NCBI GenBank assembly: GCA_022560735.1
Contig: JADFSO010000006.1
Coordinates: forward strand, 43,561 to 107,560
DNA: 64,000 nt
Reading direction: 5' to 3'
From: Pseudomonadota bacterium
Lineage (GTDB): Bacteria; Pseudomonadota; Gammaproteobacteria; Steroidobacterales; MnTg04
This document shows positions 1 through 8,659 of the stretch, one piece after another. Within the stretch, counting starts at the first letter, position 1. Every line of letters starts with the position of its first letter. The notes beneath the pieces are model-generated. The model did not search any database, was not told the origin of the DNA, and worked only from the letters and a program-made list of their open reading frames with translations. A program made the position numbers and the translations under genes.

Positions 1-2
1 AA

Positions 3-149
3 TTTCGTAATATCGATATCATCTGGGTCAACCCGCCGACCGAAATCGAGACCGGAACGAAAACCTCAATAAAGATAAAGATAAAGATGCAAGGCGAGGA
101 TACCGATCCCGACAGCGCAGCGGCAGAGGAAAAAGATCCACAGCAATAG
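3..149 (+). CDS. 3' end of an unidentified gene
   Basis: An open frame runs in from the left edge and stops at TAG 147-149, giving 48 residues of a C-terminus. It begins with a hydrophobic stretch (NIDIIWVNPPTEIETG), has an alternating Ile-Lys segment encoded by a short GATAAA triplicate near 70-88, and ends in an acidic Glu/Asp-rich tail. The residue pattern looks like real coding sequence, but I do not recognise the family. The start lies outside the window. Confidence 0.45.
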   Translation, partial: FRNIDIIWVNPPTEIETGTKTSIKIKIKMQGEDTDPDSAAAEEKDPQQ

Positions 150-226
150 GCCCGGTCGCGCGCACAGGCAGCCGGCATCACGATGGTTTATGATCCCCCG
201 CGGGTTTTCAAACAAAGAGATCTGAC

Positions 227-1879
227 ATGTCCCTGGTGTCCCGATGGCCTTTATGCGTCTGCGTCTTGCTGGTTGCCTGCGAGTCCGCAGTTCCCCCGGA
301 TGAAAAAGTGGCCAGGTTCTCCGCCAGCCGTGTTGCGGCGGACGTGCAACGGCTGGCATCGGATGAGTTCCAGGGCCGCGCACCCGGAACCGAGGGGGAA
401 AAAAGGGTGCTCGACTTCCTGGTCGGCCAATTTGAGGATGCCGGTCTGCAACCGGCCAACCAGGGCAGTTTTTTGCAAGCCGTGCCGTTGGTGAGCCTGA
501 CCGCCAGCCCGGACATGACCTTGGATATAGAGGGCCCGGGATTTTCGGCCCGCTATGCCGTGGGCAGCCAAACGATGCTGTCGACCAAAAGGGTACAGCG
601 GGAGATATCGCTGGATAACAGTGAAATGGTGTTTGTCGGTTATGGAATAGTGGCGCCCGAGTATGCCTGGGACGACTATGCCGCTGTCGATGTGCGCGGG
701 AAAACCGTCGTCATCCTGGTCAACGATCCGGGTTTTGCCACTGCCGACCCCGAGCTTTTTCGCGGCAATACGATGACTTATTACGGTCGCTGGACCTACA
801 AATACGAAGAGGCCGCACGGCAAGGTGCGGCGGCTGCCTTGATCATCCACGAAACCGATGCGGCTGGTTATGGCTGGGACGTCGTCGCAAACAGCTGGTC
901 GGGCGAGCAATTTGACCTGGTGCGGGCAAATGGCAACCAAAGCGCCGTAGCCGTCGTAGGCTGGCTGACCGGAGCGGCGGCGTCAGAGATTCTCGCGGCT
1001 GCCGGGCTCGACCTGGAATCCGCGCGCCAAATGGCATTGGCGGGGGATTTTGAAGCGTTTGCGTTGGGGCTCACTGCTTCCACTCGATTTAGCAATGAAA
1101 TCAAGAACCTGGACTCCAATAATGTTGCGGGTTTGATCAAAGGCACAAAGAGACCCGACGAAATCATCATTTACATGGCGCATTGGGATCACCTGGGTAT
1201 AAAGCCAAACCTGGAAGGAGACCGCATCTTCAACGGGGCGGTCGACAACGCGACCGGAACCGCGGCGATTATCGAGCTGGCGCGGGCGTTTGCCGCGCTG
1301 GAACCGGCGCCGGAAAGATCCATACTGTTCCTGGCCGTGACCGGTGAAGAATCGGGCCTGCTGGGTTCCGCGTGGTATGCGGAGCATCCGCTGTTCCCGC
1401 TAAACCAGACAGTCGCCGCGTTGAATTTCGATAGCCTGATCATCGATGGAGCGACGCGAGACATTACGGTTTTTGGTCTCGGTAGCTCGGAGCTTGAAGA
1501 ATACCTCGAGCGGGCGGCGACAAAGCAGGGCAGGGTGCCGGTCAACGAGCCCACACCCGAAAAAGGGTATTTTTTCCGCTCGGATCATTTCAACCTGGCC
1601 AAGGTCGGCGTCCCCGTCCTTTACGCCGAGGCCGGCGTGGATAATCTGCAACACGGCCGCGAATGGGGGGTGGCAAGAATGCAGGATTACCGCCGCGACC
1701 GATATCATCAGCCCACAGATGAATATGACGCCGACTGGGATTGGGGTGGCGTGTTGCAGGATCTGGAGCTGTATTTCGAGATCGGCCGGGAACTGGCAGC
1801 GGAAAGCACTTTTCCGAACTGGTACGAAAACAGCGAGTTCAGGGCCCGGCGTGACGAGAGCAGAAGTTCAGCGGACTGA
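227..1879 (+). CDS. M28-family zinc metallopeptidase lipoprotein
   Basis: This 550-residue protein is predicted to be an exported aminopeptidase or carboxypeptidase-like enzyme anchored as a lipoprotein. The N-terminus is a lipoprotein signal with lipobox LVAC (Cys18). A protease-associated-type region precedes the catalytic domain. The M28 zinc-site motifs are visible: MAHWDHLGI (about residue 317), AVDNATG (Asp340) with the metal-bridging Asp, TGEES (Glu374/375, catalytic base and ligand), NFDSL, and a late SDH motif in the C-terminal third. All expected metal ligands seem present, so activity is likely. The ATG follows an AAAGAGA purine stretch. It is the first complete gene and no operon partner is obvious. 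Substrate specificity cannot be read from the sequence. Confidence 0.9.
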   Translation: MSLVSRWPLCVCVLLVACESAVPPDEKVARFSASRVAADVQRLASDEFQGRAPGTEGEKRVLDFLVGQFEDAGLQPANQGSFLQAVPLVSLTASPDMTLDIEGPGFSARYAVGSQTMLSTKRVQREISLDNSEMVFVGYGIVAPEYAWDDYAAVDVRGKTVVILVNDPGFATADPELFRGNTMTYYGRWTYKYEEAARQGAAAALIIHETDAAGYGWDVVANSWSGEQFDLVRANGNQSAVAVVGWLTGAAASEILAAAGLDLESARQMALAGDFEAFALGLTASTRFSNEIKNLDSNNVAGLIKGTKRPDEIIIYMAHWDHLGIKPNLEGDRIFNGAVDNATGTAAIIELARAFAALEPAPERSILFLAVTGEESGLLGSAWYAEHPLFPLNQTVAALNFDSLIIDGATRDITVFGLGSSELEEYLERAATKQGRVPVNEPTPEKGYFFRSDHFNLAKVGVPVLYAEAGVDNLQHGREWGVARMQDYRRDRYHQPTDEYDADWDWGGVLQDLELYFEIGRELAAESTFPNWYENSEFRARRDESRSSAD

Positions 1880-1900
1880 TCCCACCGGAGCAAAGGACCC

Positions 1901-2472
1901 TTATTTTTTTTCCTCGGTTGCCAACGCGTCGCTGAGATCTTTTTTCTGGTAGGTCAGTGACTGGGCGTGTGCGAGCGGCGGCGACAGCGGGCCGATTGGC
2001 CTCCTGGCGAGACTGTCGGACCCGGCGCTGGTCGGCCTGGGTTTTGCCTTGGAGTTTTGCGAGAAATTCAGCCCGGTAAATCCATTGCTGTTCACGCCGA
2101 AAAAATTTTTGCACCATCGGTCCACCAAAGAGTAAGCAACGGCAACTCTTTCATCCGGGAAATTTTCTGCTCCCAGCTTTGCTCATCGCGAATCAGGGGG
2201 TAGGTAGTTTGGCGCGGATGGGCATTAAATTCGACTGCATCGAATAGCGTGTCCTCATGCCGGATTAACAACCCGCCTGCTCGCCTTGCAGGCGGCAACT
2301 GAAACGCTCTCCAGGCGGGGGGTGCAAATTCGTCGATTGCAACCGGGGCTGCGCCGGGTTCGCACGCGGGTGCAATACAGCCAGCCGCAGCCGGCGGCAA
2401 TGCGGGCCGTTCCTGCGCATGCGCGGCGCAGGCCGCGATCAGCGCTATGAGCCAGGCTGCAAACGTTTTCAT
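1901..2472 (-). pseudogene. Exported protein gene split by a frameshift
   Basis: Translation from ATG 2472 (GGAG upstream) gives a signal peptide (MKTFAAWLIALIAACAAHA) and a mature domain that stops at 2092, after 126 residues ending WWTDGAKIFSA. In a second frame the sequence continues as KNFFGVNSNGFTGLNFSQ and ends at 1901 with a natural-looking charged tail (DLSDALATEEKK). The two frames meet in an A5-T6 homopolymer near 2102-2112. One extra T would join them as KIFFGVNSN and give about 190 residues. So the gene is either recently broken or carries a sequencing indel. I do not recognise the family; it is probably a periplasmic protein. A perfect CRP-type palindrome lies about 73 bases upstream of the start. 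Confidence 0.7.
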
Positions 2473-3034
2473 CCTGAGCCGTCTCCCGGATACTGACAAA
2501 GGCTTCGGGTCGTTTCTCACCCTAATGCTTATCCGGCGATAAAATGTGACGGCCGTCACATTCCTGCTCAGCCCTTATGATTAGGTCAAAACACGAATAA
2601 TCCAGTTTTACTGCCGAGGGGGCGCCGGCAAAATAATGGCAGTGCCCGAAACCACGGCCAGCCGTGCGCCTGGTGCGCCAAAGGGTGCGTCGTTTTGGCG
2701 CCGGCAGCGATCTAAATACCGATAAACAAAAGTTTTCCGAGGCAAAGACGCCATGAACCATTTACAACAGCACAGCCTGCAATTGCTCGGCCGGAAAAAA
2801 ATATTGACCCGACCGGCGCGGAGAATCATCGCCGCGCGCCGGCGAGTAGCGATTCGCGCCGGCAAACTGGCGGGCGTTACCCGGCAAGATTGATTGCCAT
2901 CTCCTGCGGCCGAATCGAGGCCGCCAGCAGGGTGTCGGGAGCTTTCCCCGCCCGATTCTGTATCATATGCGTTTTGCTGCCGGTCCTTGTGGCTGGCTGA
3001 ATCCCATGCTTGGTTTTTTCAGGGGAGTTGCCGA
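2473..3034. other. Intergenic region between divergent genes
   Basis: This 562-base stretch separates the frameshifted minus-strand gene from the amidohydrolase. No open frame in it has convincing protein character. It contains one strong feature, the 20-base CRP-type palindrome, and many GCCGGC-rich inverted segments between 2615 and 2960 that could fold but show no terminator-like T-run. The AGGGGAG ribosome-binding site of the downstream gene closes it. Confidence 0.6.
2543..2562. promoter_or_regulatory. Perfect CRP/Vfr-type operator palindrome
   Basis: The sequence AATGTGACGGCCGTCACATT is a perfect 20-base inverted repeat. It contains TGTGA-N6-TCACA, the consensus core for cAMP receptor protein and close homologues (Vfr, Clp). 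It is about 73 bases upstream of the minus-strand exported protein and about 470 bases upstream of the plus-strand amidohydrolase, so the minus-strand gene is the likelier target. The motif is seen directly; binding is inferred. Confidence 0.75.
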
Positions 3035-4657
3035 ATGCCCGTCGTTTTATTGATCGCGATTTTATGGTTTCTGCCAATCGCTGGTCTGGCATCAGACCTT
3101 TTGATTCACCATGCGAACGGTTATGTCGACACCGAGCAACGATTTACCTGGATGACGATAAGCGATGGCCGGGTGATCGAAGTTGGCAACGGGGATGCGC
3201 CAACAGCTGAATATTCAGAAGTAATCGATATGCAGGGCAGGACCGTGATGCCTGGTTTGACCGATGCGCACGGGCACATGCTGGGGCTGGGTCAGGCACG
3301 CGCGCGAGTCGACCTGGTCGGTAGCGGCAGCCTGGAGGACGCGCTTGCGCGGGTGGCGAAGCAGGTATCACCGGGCAAGGGGTGGGTGCTTGGTCGCGGC
3401 TGGAACCAGGTGCTGTGGCCCGAAAAAAAGTTTCCCCGTGCGACCGATCTCGACAAGGTGATAGCCGGCCGGCCGGTGTGGCTGCGTCGCATCGATGGTC
3501 ATGCGGGTTGGGCGAACACGCGGGCGCTGGAAATTGCCGGGATCGACGATACGACGCCCGATCCGGTCGGCGGAAGAATTATCCGGGATCCTGCTGGCAA
3601 GGCAACGGGCGTATTTGTCGATAATGCCATGGCATTGATCGAACAAAACATCGCCAGGCCCGGCGAAGATGAGATTCGATATGCACTGGATGTCGCGCAA
3701 AAAGAGCTGAACAGCCTCGGTATCACCTCCGTGCACGATGCCGGCGTGGATACGGCGACGCTGGCGGTCTATAAAGACATGGCCGACAAGGGTGAGCTGA
3801 CGCTGCGCGTCTACGCAATGGTTTCGGATGCCGGCGAGAACCTGGATGCGCTGGGAAAGCCGTTGATCGCGTACGGCGACGACCGGCTTACGGCGCGCAC
3901 CGTAAAAATATATATCGATGGGGCCCTGGGTAGCCGGGGCGCCGCGCTGTTGTCTGATTACTGCGACGAGCCAGGCAACCAGGGCCTGGTTTTCTCGAAC
4001 CAGGACGAGCTTGACGCGATGGTAATGAAAGCGCTGGGCATGGGGTTCCAGGTCGGCATTCATGCGATCGGCGATCTTGGCAACCGCATGGCCCTGGATG
4101 CTTTTGCAAAGGCCCAGCAAGGGGATAGCGCGCGCTATCGCAATCGCATAGAACACGCGCAAATCGTCGCACTCGAGGATATACCCAGGTTTGCCGGTCT
4201 CGGTGTCATTGCGGCCATGCAGCCTGTGCACGCGACCAGCGACAAAAACATGGCGGCCGATCGGGTGGGCGAAAAACGCCTGGCCGGCGGTTACGCGTGG
4301 CGCAAGTTTCTCGACAGTGGAACGGTCATCGCCGCGGGTTCTGATTTCCCCGTGGAAAATGCCAACCCGTTCCATGGTATTTACGCGGCGGTCACCCGGA
4401 TGGACCAAAACGGAGAGCCGCCCGGTGGCTGGTATCCCGGCGAACGCATGACACTGACCGAGGCGGTGCGGGCATTTACCATCGATGCCGCCTATGCGGC
4501 GTTCCAGGAAAACGATTTGGGGGAGCTGCAACCAGGAAAGTGGGCGGATTTCATCGTGCTCGATCGCGATTTGTTCGCGGTGGATGAATCCGAGCTATGG
4601 CAAATCCAGGTTGAAGAAACCTGGCTGGCCGGCGTACGTGTTTTTGTTCGCCAGTGA
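3035..4657 (+). CDS. Exported amidohydrolase (amidohydrolase_3/YtcJ type)
   Basis: This 540-residue metal-dependent hydrolase has a signal peptide (MPVVLLIAILWFLPIAGLAS). The N-terminal beta-sandwich ends in GRTVMPGLTDAHGHMLGLG (about residue 70-85), the variant His-x-His metal motif of the YtcJ/NfdA amidohydrolase_3 group. Later ligands fit VGIHAIGD, IEHAQIV and a terminal AGSDFPVENANPF carrying the catalytic Asp. The reading frame extends upstream to 2894, but ATG 3035 has a good AGGGGAG site and starts the signal peptide exactly, so it is preferred. The enzyme probably hydrolyses an amide or formamide in the periplasm; the substrate is unknown. The transferase gene follows after 24 bases and may be co-transcribed. 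Confidence 0.88.
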   Translation: MPVVLLIAILWFLPIAGLASDLLIHHANGYVDTEQRFTWMTISDGRVIEVGNGDAPTAEYSEVIDMQGRTVMPGLTDAHGHMLGLGQARARVDLVGSGSLEDALARVAKQVSPGKGWVLGRGWNQVLWPEKKFPRATDLDKVIAGRPVWLRRIDGHAGWANTRALEIAGIDDTTPDPVGGRIIRDPAGKATGVFVDNAMALIEQNIARPGEDEIRYALDVAQKELNSLGITSVHDAGVDTATLAVYKDMADKGELTLRVYAMVSDAGENLDALGKPLIAYGDDRLTARTVKIYIDGALGSRGAALLSDYCDEPGNQGLVFSNQDELDAMVMKALGMGFQVGIHAIGDLGNRMALDAFAKAQQGDSARYRNRIEHAQIVALEDIPRFAGLGVIAAMQPVHATSDKNMAADRVGEKRLAGGYAWRKFLDSGTVIAAGSDFPVENANPFHGIYAAVTRMDQNGEPPGGWYPGERMTLTEAVRAFTIDAAYAAFQENDLGELQPGKWADFIVLDRDLFAVDESELWQIQVEETWLAGVRVFVRQ

Positions 4658-4681
4658 GTGGCTGGCTGCAAGCGGTAGGCA

Positions 4682-6601
4682 ATGTCGGAATACAAGTTTT
4701 CAGAAAGTGAAAAAAGTCTTTTGCGCAGCCTGGCGCAGAACAAAAACGACAGCGGGTCCATCCTGGAATTGTCCAGAATTTATCTACGCAGCGGGCGCGC
4801 CGATCAGGCGCTGATCCTGTTGTCGGGTCTGGCGGAACGACAGGGCATTGCGCTCAAAAGCCTGGCGCTTGCCTTTGCTGGCCGCAATGCTGAAGCGACC
4901 GCCCTGGCCGGGTCTGCAGCCGACCCCGAAGAGGACCCGCAAATACTGCATATGCTCGCATACTGGCTGAATCAGCAGGGTTGCTTCGCACAGGCGCTGG
5001 ATATTTTTGCGGCAGCGCTTGCCCGGGCACACAACGACGCGGGCATACACCATGATTACGCGATCGCCTTGCAGCGGACCGGCAATTTGCAGGATGCACT
5101 TTTGCAGTATCAGGCCGCTTTTGCCCAGGACCGCGAAAATCCACACCTGGCTTTCAATCTTGCGCTGGCGCTGGAACAGTCTGATCGACTCGACGAAGCC
5201 TTGCTGCAGATAGGGCGGGTACTGGCGATCTCGCCGGGGCACCTTGGCGCGCTTTACCGGCGCAGTTACCTGCAGCGCCTGCTTTGTGCCTGGGAAAATT
5301 ATCCGGGCGACCTGGCCGAGTTGTCCATGGCGCTCGAGCGCCACCTGGAAAAACCCGGCGAGGAAATGATTTCACCGTATGGCCTGAATATTCATTTTCC
5401 CGATGGCAAGCTTCACGACCGGGCCGCGGCCTGTTACGCCAGGCAAATAACAACCCAGGCGATGAACCAGGGGTCGTTGCAGCCGGCCAGGCAAATCAAG
5501 ACCAGCGGACGATTGAATATCGCTTATCTGTCTCCCGATTTTAATGCGCACGCGGTGGGCAGCCTGGTCAGCGGGTTGTTTGCCTGTCACGATCGAAAAA
5601 AATTCAAGGTGTTTGCTTACTCTTTGGCACAAGGCAGCGATGCGATTCAGCAACAAATCGAGGCCGGTGTCGATATTTATCGAGATGTTTCCCAGCTTGC
5701 CTCATCAAGGATCGCCGAGCAGATATCGGGCGACGATATCGATATCCTGATCGACTTGGCCGGCTACACGAGAAACGCCCGACCGCATATCCTCGCGCTG
5801 CGGCCGGCGTTATTGCAGGTTTCTTTCCTGGGTTATCTGAACACGATGCAGGCGCCGTTTATCGATGCGCTGATCGGCGATGACGAGGTGTTGCCGGAAA
5901 GCGGGGAATCTGTGTTTAGCGAGCATATATTGCGCTTGCAGCGCTGTTTTCTACCGCTAACGCCAAGAGACGTCGGTGCGAGTCCAGGCCGGGCGGAACT
6001 CGGTTTGCCGACCGATGCATTCGTTTTTTGCTCTTTCAATCACAGCTACAAGTTGCAGCCGCGTATTTTTTCGCTGTGGATGAAAATTCTGCAAAGCTCG
6101 CCAGGGAGTGTGCTTTGGCTGTTGGCGGAGCGGGCAACCGTCAGGAAAAACCTGCTAGCCGCCGCCATTGAGGCGGGTGTCGAGCCTGAGCGGCTGATAT
6201 TTGCCGACCGCGTGCCGCTGGCAGAACATCTGGCCAGGATGAAGGCGGCGGATCTTCTGCTCGATACGCCCGATTACAACGCCGGCGCCACGATGATCGC
6301 CGCAGCGCAGGCTGGATTGCCTGCCCTGACGTTGCGTGGCCAGCGAATACTTGGCCGGATGGGCGCATCGCTCAACAAGACGCTGGGGCTTGATGAATTG
6401 ACTTGCGCCACGGCGGAGGAATACCTGGGCCGCGCGCGTGATTTGGTCAAAGACCGGGACAGGCTTGGCGCCATACGCGAGCGCCTCGAAAATGCCACGG
6501 CGGGAAAGCTGTCGATAAAGGAATACTGTGAAGACCTGGAGAATCTGCTGATAAAACATTACCGGCAGGAGTCAGCCAGGCAAATGCAAAAGTCCGACTG
6601 A
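4682..6601 (+). CDS. TPR protein with SPINDLY/GT41 O-GlcNAc transferase-like domain
   Basis: The 639-residue protein has TPR repeats over roughly residues 10-230 (for example DAGIHHDYAIALQRTGNLQDA) and a GT41 catalytic region from about residue 275. That region includes RLNIAYLSPDFNAHAVG, DIDILIDLAGYTRNARP, VSFLGYLNTMQAPFIDALIG, FCSFNHSYKLQPRIF and DTPDYNAGATMI. These match bacterial SPINDLY-like proteins, which resemble eukaryotic O-GlcNAc transferase and are often linked to glycosylation of surface proteins or flagellins. There is no signal peptide, so it is cytoplasmic. No glycosylation substrate lies nearby. The family call is firm; donor sugar and target are unknown. Confidence 0.88.
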   Translation: MSEYKFSESEKSLLRSLAQNKNDSGSILELSRIYLRSGRADQALILLSGLAERQGIALKSLALAFAGRNAEATALAGSAADPEEDPQILHMLAYWLNQQGCFAQALDIFAAALARAHNDAGIHHDYAIALQRTGNLQDALLQYQAAFAQDRENPHLAFNLALALEQSDRLDEALLQIGRVLAISPGHLGALYRRSYLQRLLCAWENYPGDLAELSMALERHLEKPGEEMISPYGLNIHFPDGKLHDRAAACYARQITTQAMNQGSLQPARQIKTSGRLNIAYLSPDFNAHAVGSLVSGLFACHDRKKFKVFAYSLAQGSDAIQQQIEAGVDIYRDVSQLASSRIAEQISGDDIDILIDLAGYTRNARPHILALRPALLQVSFLGYLNTMQAPFIDALIGDDEVLPESGESVFSEHILRLQRCFLPLTPRDVGASPGRAELGLPTDAFVFCSFNHSYKLQPRIFSLWMKILQSSPGSVLWLLAERATVRKNLLAAAIEAGVEPERLIFADRVPLAEHLARMKAADLLLDTPDYNAGATMIAAAQAGLPALTLRGQRILGRMGASLNKTLGLDELTCATAEEYLGRARDLVKDRDRLGAIRERLENATAGKLSIKEYCEDLENLLIKHYRQESARQMQKSD

Positions 6602-6602
6602 A

Positions 6603-6902
6603 CTAGCGGGTACTTTTCTTGACGGGTTCCCAGCGTTTGTTGCGGTCGAAACTTCCGCTGTTATACGGATCGAATCCATGCGGCTCCAGTTCCAGATCGG
6701 GGTTGTCCAGGATATCCAGAACGGTCTTGACATGATCCTCTTCTTCAACCACCTCCGGTTTGGGCGGTGGCTTCAGATAGCCTTTCAAGGCTGACTGGCC
6801 GCGCGATATCAGCGAGGGCTGATCCACGCCGCCAGCATGCATCGACTGGTCCGCAGAGGACGCGGATTCTTTGCGAAATCGTTTAAACAGGCTTTTCATC
6901 AT
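6603..6902 (-). CDS. Small unrecognised cytoplasmic protein
   Basis: The 99-residue product begins MMKSLFKRFRKES, a basic amphipathic start, and is otherwise polar and probably disordered. It has a Pro/Glu-rich centre and a C-terminal segment GFDPYNSGSFDRNKRWEPVK. I do not recognise a family. Its stop abuts the convergent transferase gene (one base apart). The start overlaps the end of a possible upstream 63-residue gene by 20 bases, suggesting a small operon with the 63- and 128-residue products. Coding character is good, function unknown. Confidence 0.6.
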   Translation of the reverse strand: MMKSLFKRFRKESASSADQSMHAGGVDQPSLISRGQSALKGYLKPPPKPEVVEEEDHVKTVLDILDNPDLELEPHGFDPYNSGSFDRNKRWEPVKKSTR

Positions 6903-7074
6903 CGTATCTCATGCACGCACGCACGAACCGTTTCGGGCCGTCAGTGACAATATTTACATAACTGTCGGAGAAATAGGGGTTTTCGCTGCGTTTAAAGATC
7001 AGATATGCGACCTGCGTCACATTCCTGGGTCCGGAAATCAGTATGAAGCCCGGGGAATGCCCGCGCTGCTGCAT
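6883..7074 (-). CDS. Possible small protein, 63 residues
   Basis: An open frame encodes a 63-residue polypeptide with a plausible globular composition (SGPRNVTQVAYLIFKRSEN and DGPKRFVRACMRYDDEKPV). It overlaps the next gene's start by 20 bases. No clear ribosome-binding site precedes the ATG, and an in-frame TGA lies just upstream, so the start is fixed if the gene is real. A CRP-like half-symmetric sequence (7006-7021) falls inside it, which leaves open that this stretch is instead the leader of the 99-residue gene. No family recognised. Confidence 0.4.
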   Translation of the reverse strand: MQQRGHSPGFILISGPRNVTQVAYLIFKRSENPYFSDSYVNIVTDGPKRFVRACMRYDDEKPV

Positions 7075-7099
7075 TGCAAAAGATCAGAGCTTCCTTAGC

Positions 7100-7486
7100 C
7101 TATTCGGCCGCAACTTCTTTGTTCCCGGCTGCAGCCCGATGGGCGACCCCCCAAAGCCATGCCAGCAGACGGATCAGCATCAGGAAAAGGTAGAGTGAGA
7201 TCACCAGCAACCAGACTATGCCTCTGCCCGCGAGCAAGGAGCCAAACAGGTCGATGTAGAACGCGGCGAGTGTGTCGATATCTCCATATGGGCCAAGTAC
7301 CCGGCTACCCAGCCAAAAAATCAGGGCCGGAACCAGCCACAAGCCGAGCGCCAGAAAAGCGATCAACAGAAACGCCTCGTTTTTCAGCCGCTGCAAGGGC
7401 CCGCTTTGCCCTGGAGATCGCTCGTTTTCCATTCGCTTGTTCGCCATCAAGATCGACCGCGACAGACTAGCAAGTTTTGTTGCCAT
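7100..7486 (-). CDS. Small two-helix inner-membrane protein
   Basis: This 128-residue protein has a basic cytoplasmic start and two hydrophobic segments: about residues 38-62 (AFLLIAFLALGLWLVPALIF) and about 88-115 (GIVWLLVISLYLFLMLIRLL). It ends in an Ala/Lys/Glu-rich tail. I do not recognise the family. The gene is divergent from the PerM-like permease, with 54 bases between start codons, so the two promoters must share this short gap. It may be first in a minus-strand run of small genes down to 6603. Confidence 0.65.
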   Translation of the reverse strand: MATKLASLSRSILMANKRMENERSPGQSGPLQRLKNEAFLLIAFLALGLWLVPALIFWLGSRVLGPYGDIDTLAAFYIDLFGSLLAGRGIVWLLVISLYLFLMLIRLLAWLWGVAHRAAAGNKEVAAE

Positions 7487-7540
7487 CTCAAACGTCTACT
7501 TCGGTACAATCAGATGATGTCATCATCGGGGTGGTCCGAC

Positions 7541-8659
7541 ATGAATTACATTGGAAACTGGTTTCGCAAACGAATGTCTGACCCGCAGATGGTCTTGCTG
7601 GGCGTTGTACTGCTGACGATCAGCGCGATCATTTATTTCACCGGCAGGATTCTCGCGCCGGTTTTTGCCGCCGTGATCATCGCCTACTTGCTGCAAAGTG
7701 TTATGCAGCGGCTCGAGAATCTTCATGTGCCGAGAATCATCGCCGTCTTGATCGTTAGCCTTGGGTTCCTGGCGCTGGTCCTGAGTCTTTTCCTCGGCCT
7801 GATTCCTGTCGTCGTCGCGCAGCTTTCTGAACTGGTGCAGCAGGCGCCTGCAATTATCAGCAAGCTGCAGAAACAATTGCTGGATCTGCCGGTACGCTAT
7901 CCGGAATACTTTACCGAGAGCCAGATCAGTGAGTTCGTCAGCCGGCTGGGCAGCGAATTTGTCGGTCTTGGCCAGAAGGCGATTTCCTTTTCATTGACCT
8001 CTGTTCTGACCCTGGTAACTGTCGTCGTTTACCTGATACTGGTTCCGATGATGGTCGTGTTCATGATTCGTGACCGCGCGTTGCTGACCGAGTGGTTTGC
8101 CAGTTTTCTGCCGCGGGACAGGCAGGTTACCACCGACGTCTGGGCGGAGGTAAATGTCAGCATCAGCAATTATGTCGATGGCAAAGTCCTGGAAATCATG
8201 ATTATCGGGATTACAAGTTTCCTGGTTTTTTCCTTTTTGGGGCTGGAATACGCGGTCTTGCTCGGCGCAATCACCGGCTTCTCTGTTTTGATCCCGTATA
8301 TCGGCGCGGCCGTCGTCACCTTGCCGGTGGCGTTGCTCGCCTATATGCAATGGGGTCTCGATCCATCGTTCTATTACGTCGTTATTGCCTACCTGGTCAT
8401 ACAAGCCCTCGATGGAAATTTGCTGGCGCCATTGTTATTTAGCGAAGCGGTGGATCTTCACCCGGTTGCGATCATAGCGGCCGTGTTGCTGTTTGGCGGC
8501 TTATGGGGATTCTGGGGCGTATTTTTTGCCATCCCGCTGGCAACCGTGGTCAAAGCCGTGCTGCGGGCGTGGCGGCTCAGGAGCCCGAATCCGGATGTTG
8601 ATGACGCAGATAGCGATACGCCCGCGGCTGATGCCGATGAAGTTCCAATGGACGTCTAG
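7541..8659 (+). CDS. AI-2E/PerM-family membrane permease
   Basis: This 372-residue integral membrane protein belongs to the PerM/AI-2E exporter family (PF01594). Hydrophobic helices alternate with the family's periplasmic segment (LVQQAPAIISKLQKQLLDLP) and the conserved GFSVLIPYIGAAVVTLP and VIQALDGNLLAPLLF regions near the C-terminus. Length is normal for the family. The frame is open further upstream, with an ATG at 7514, but ATG 7541 sits 9 bases after GGGG and is preferred. Members are linked to autoinducer-2 or small-solute export and Na+/H+ exchange; the substrate here is unknown. The acidic tail DVDDADSDTPAADADEV is unusual. It ends 4 bases into the convergent EF-hand gene. Confidence 0.85.
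   Translation: MNYIGNWFRKRMSDPQMVLLGVVLLTISAIIYFTGRILAPVFAAVIIAYLLQSVMQRLENLHVPRIIAVLIVSLGFLALVLSLFLGLIPVVVAQLSELVQQAPAIISKLQKQLLDLPVRYPEYFTESQISEFVSRLGSEFVGLGQKAISFSLTSVLTLVTVVVYLILVPMMVVFMIRDRALLTEWFASFLPRDRQVTTDVWAEVNVSISNYVDGKVLEIMIIGITSFLVFSFLGLEYAVLLGAITGFSVLIPYIGAAVVTLPVALLAYMQWGLDPSFYYVVIAYLVIQALDGNLLAPLLFSEAVDLHPVAIIAAVLLFGGLWGFWGVFFAIPLATVVKAVLRAWRLRSPNPDVDDADSDTPAADADEVPMDV

Noticed and set aside
70..90. Short GATAAA triplicate at the left edge, considered as a repeat array
   Set aside because: Three hexamers inside a coding C-terminus explain it; there is no wider array.
2522..2865. Minus-strand frames of 79 and 85 residues in the intergenic region
   Set aside because: Their composition is Arg/Cys/Pro-rich and shadow-like, they overlap the CRP palindrome, and no ribosome-binding site supports them.
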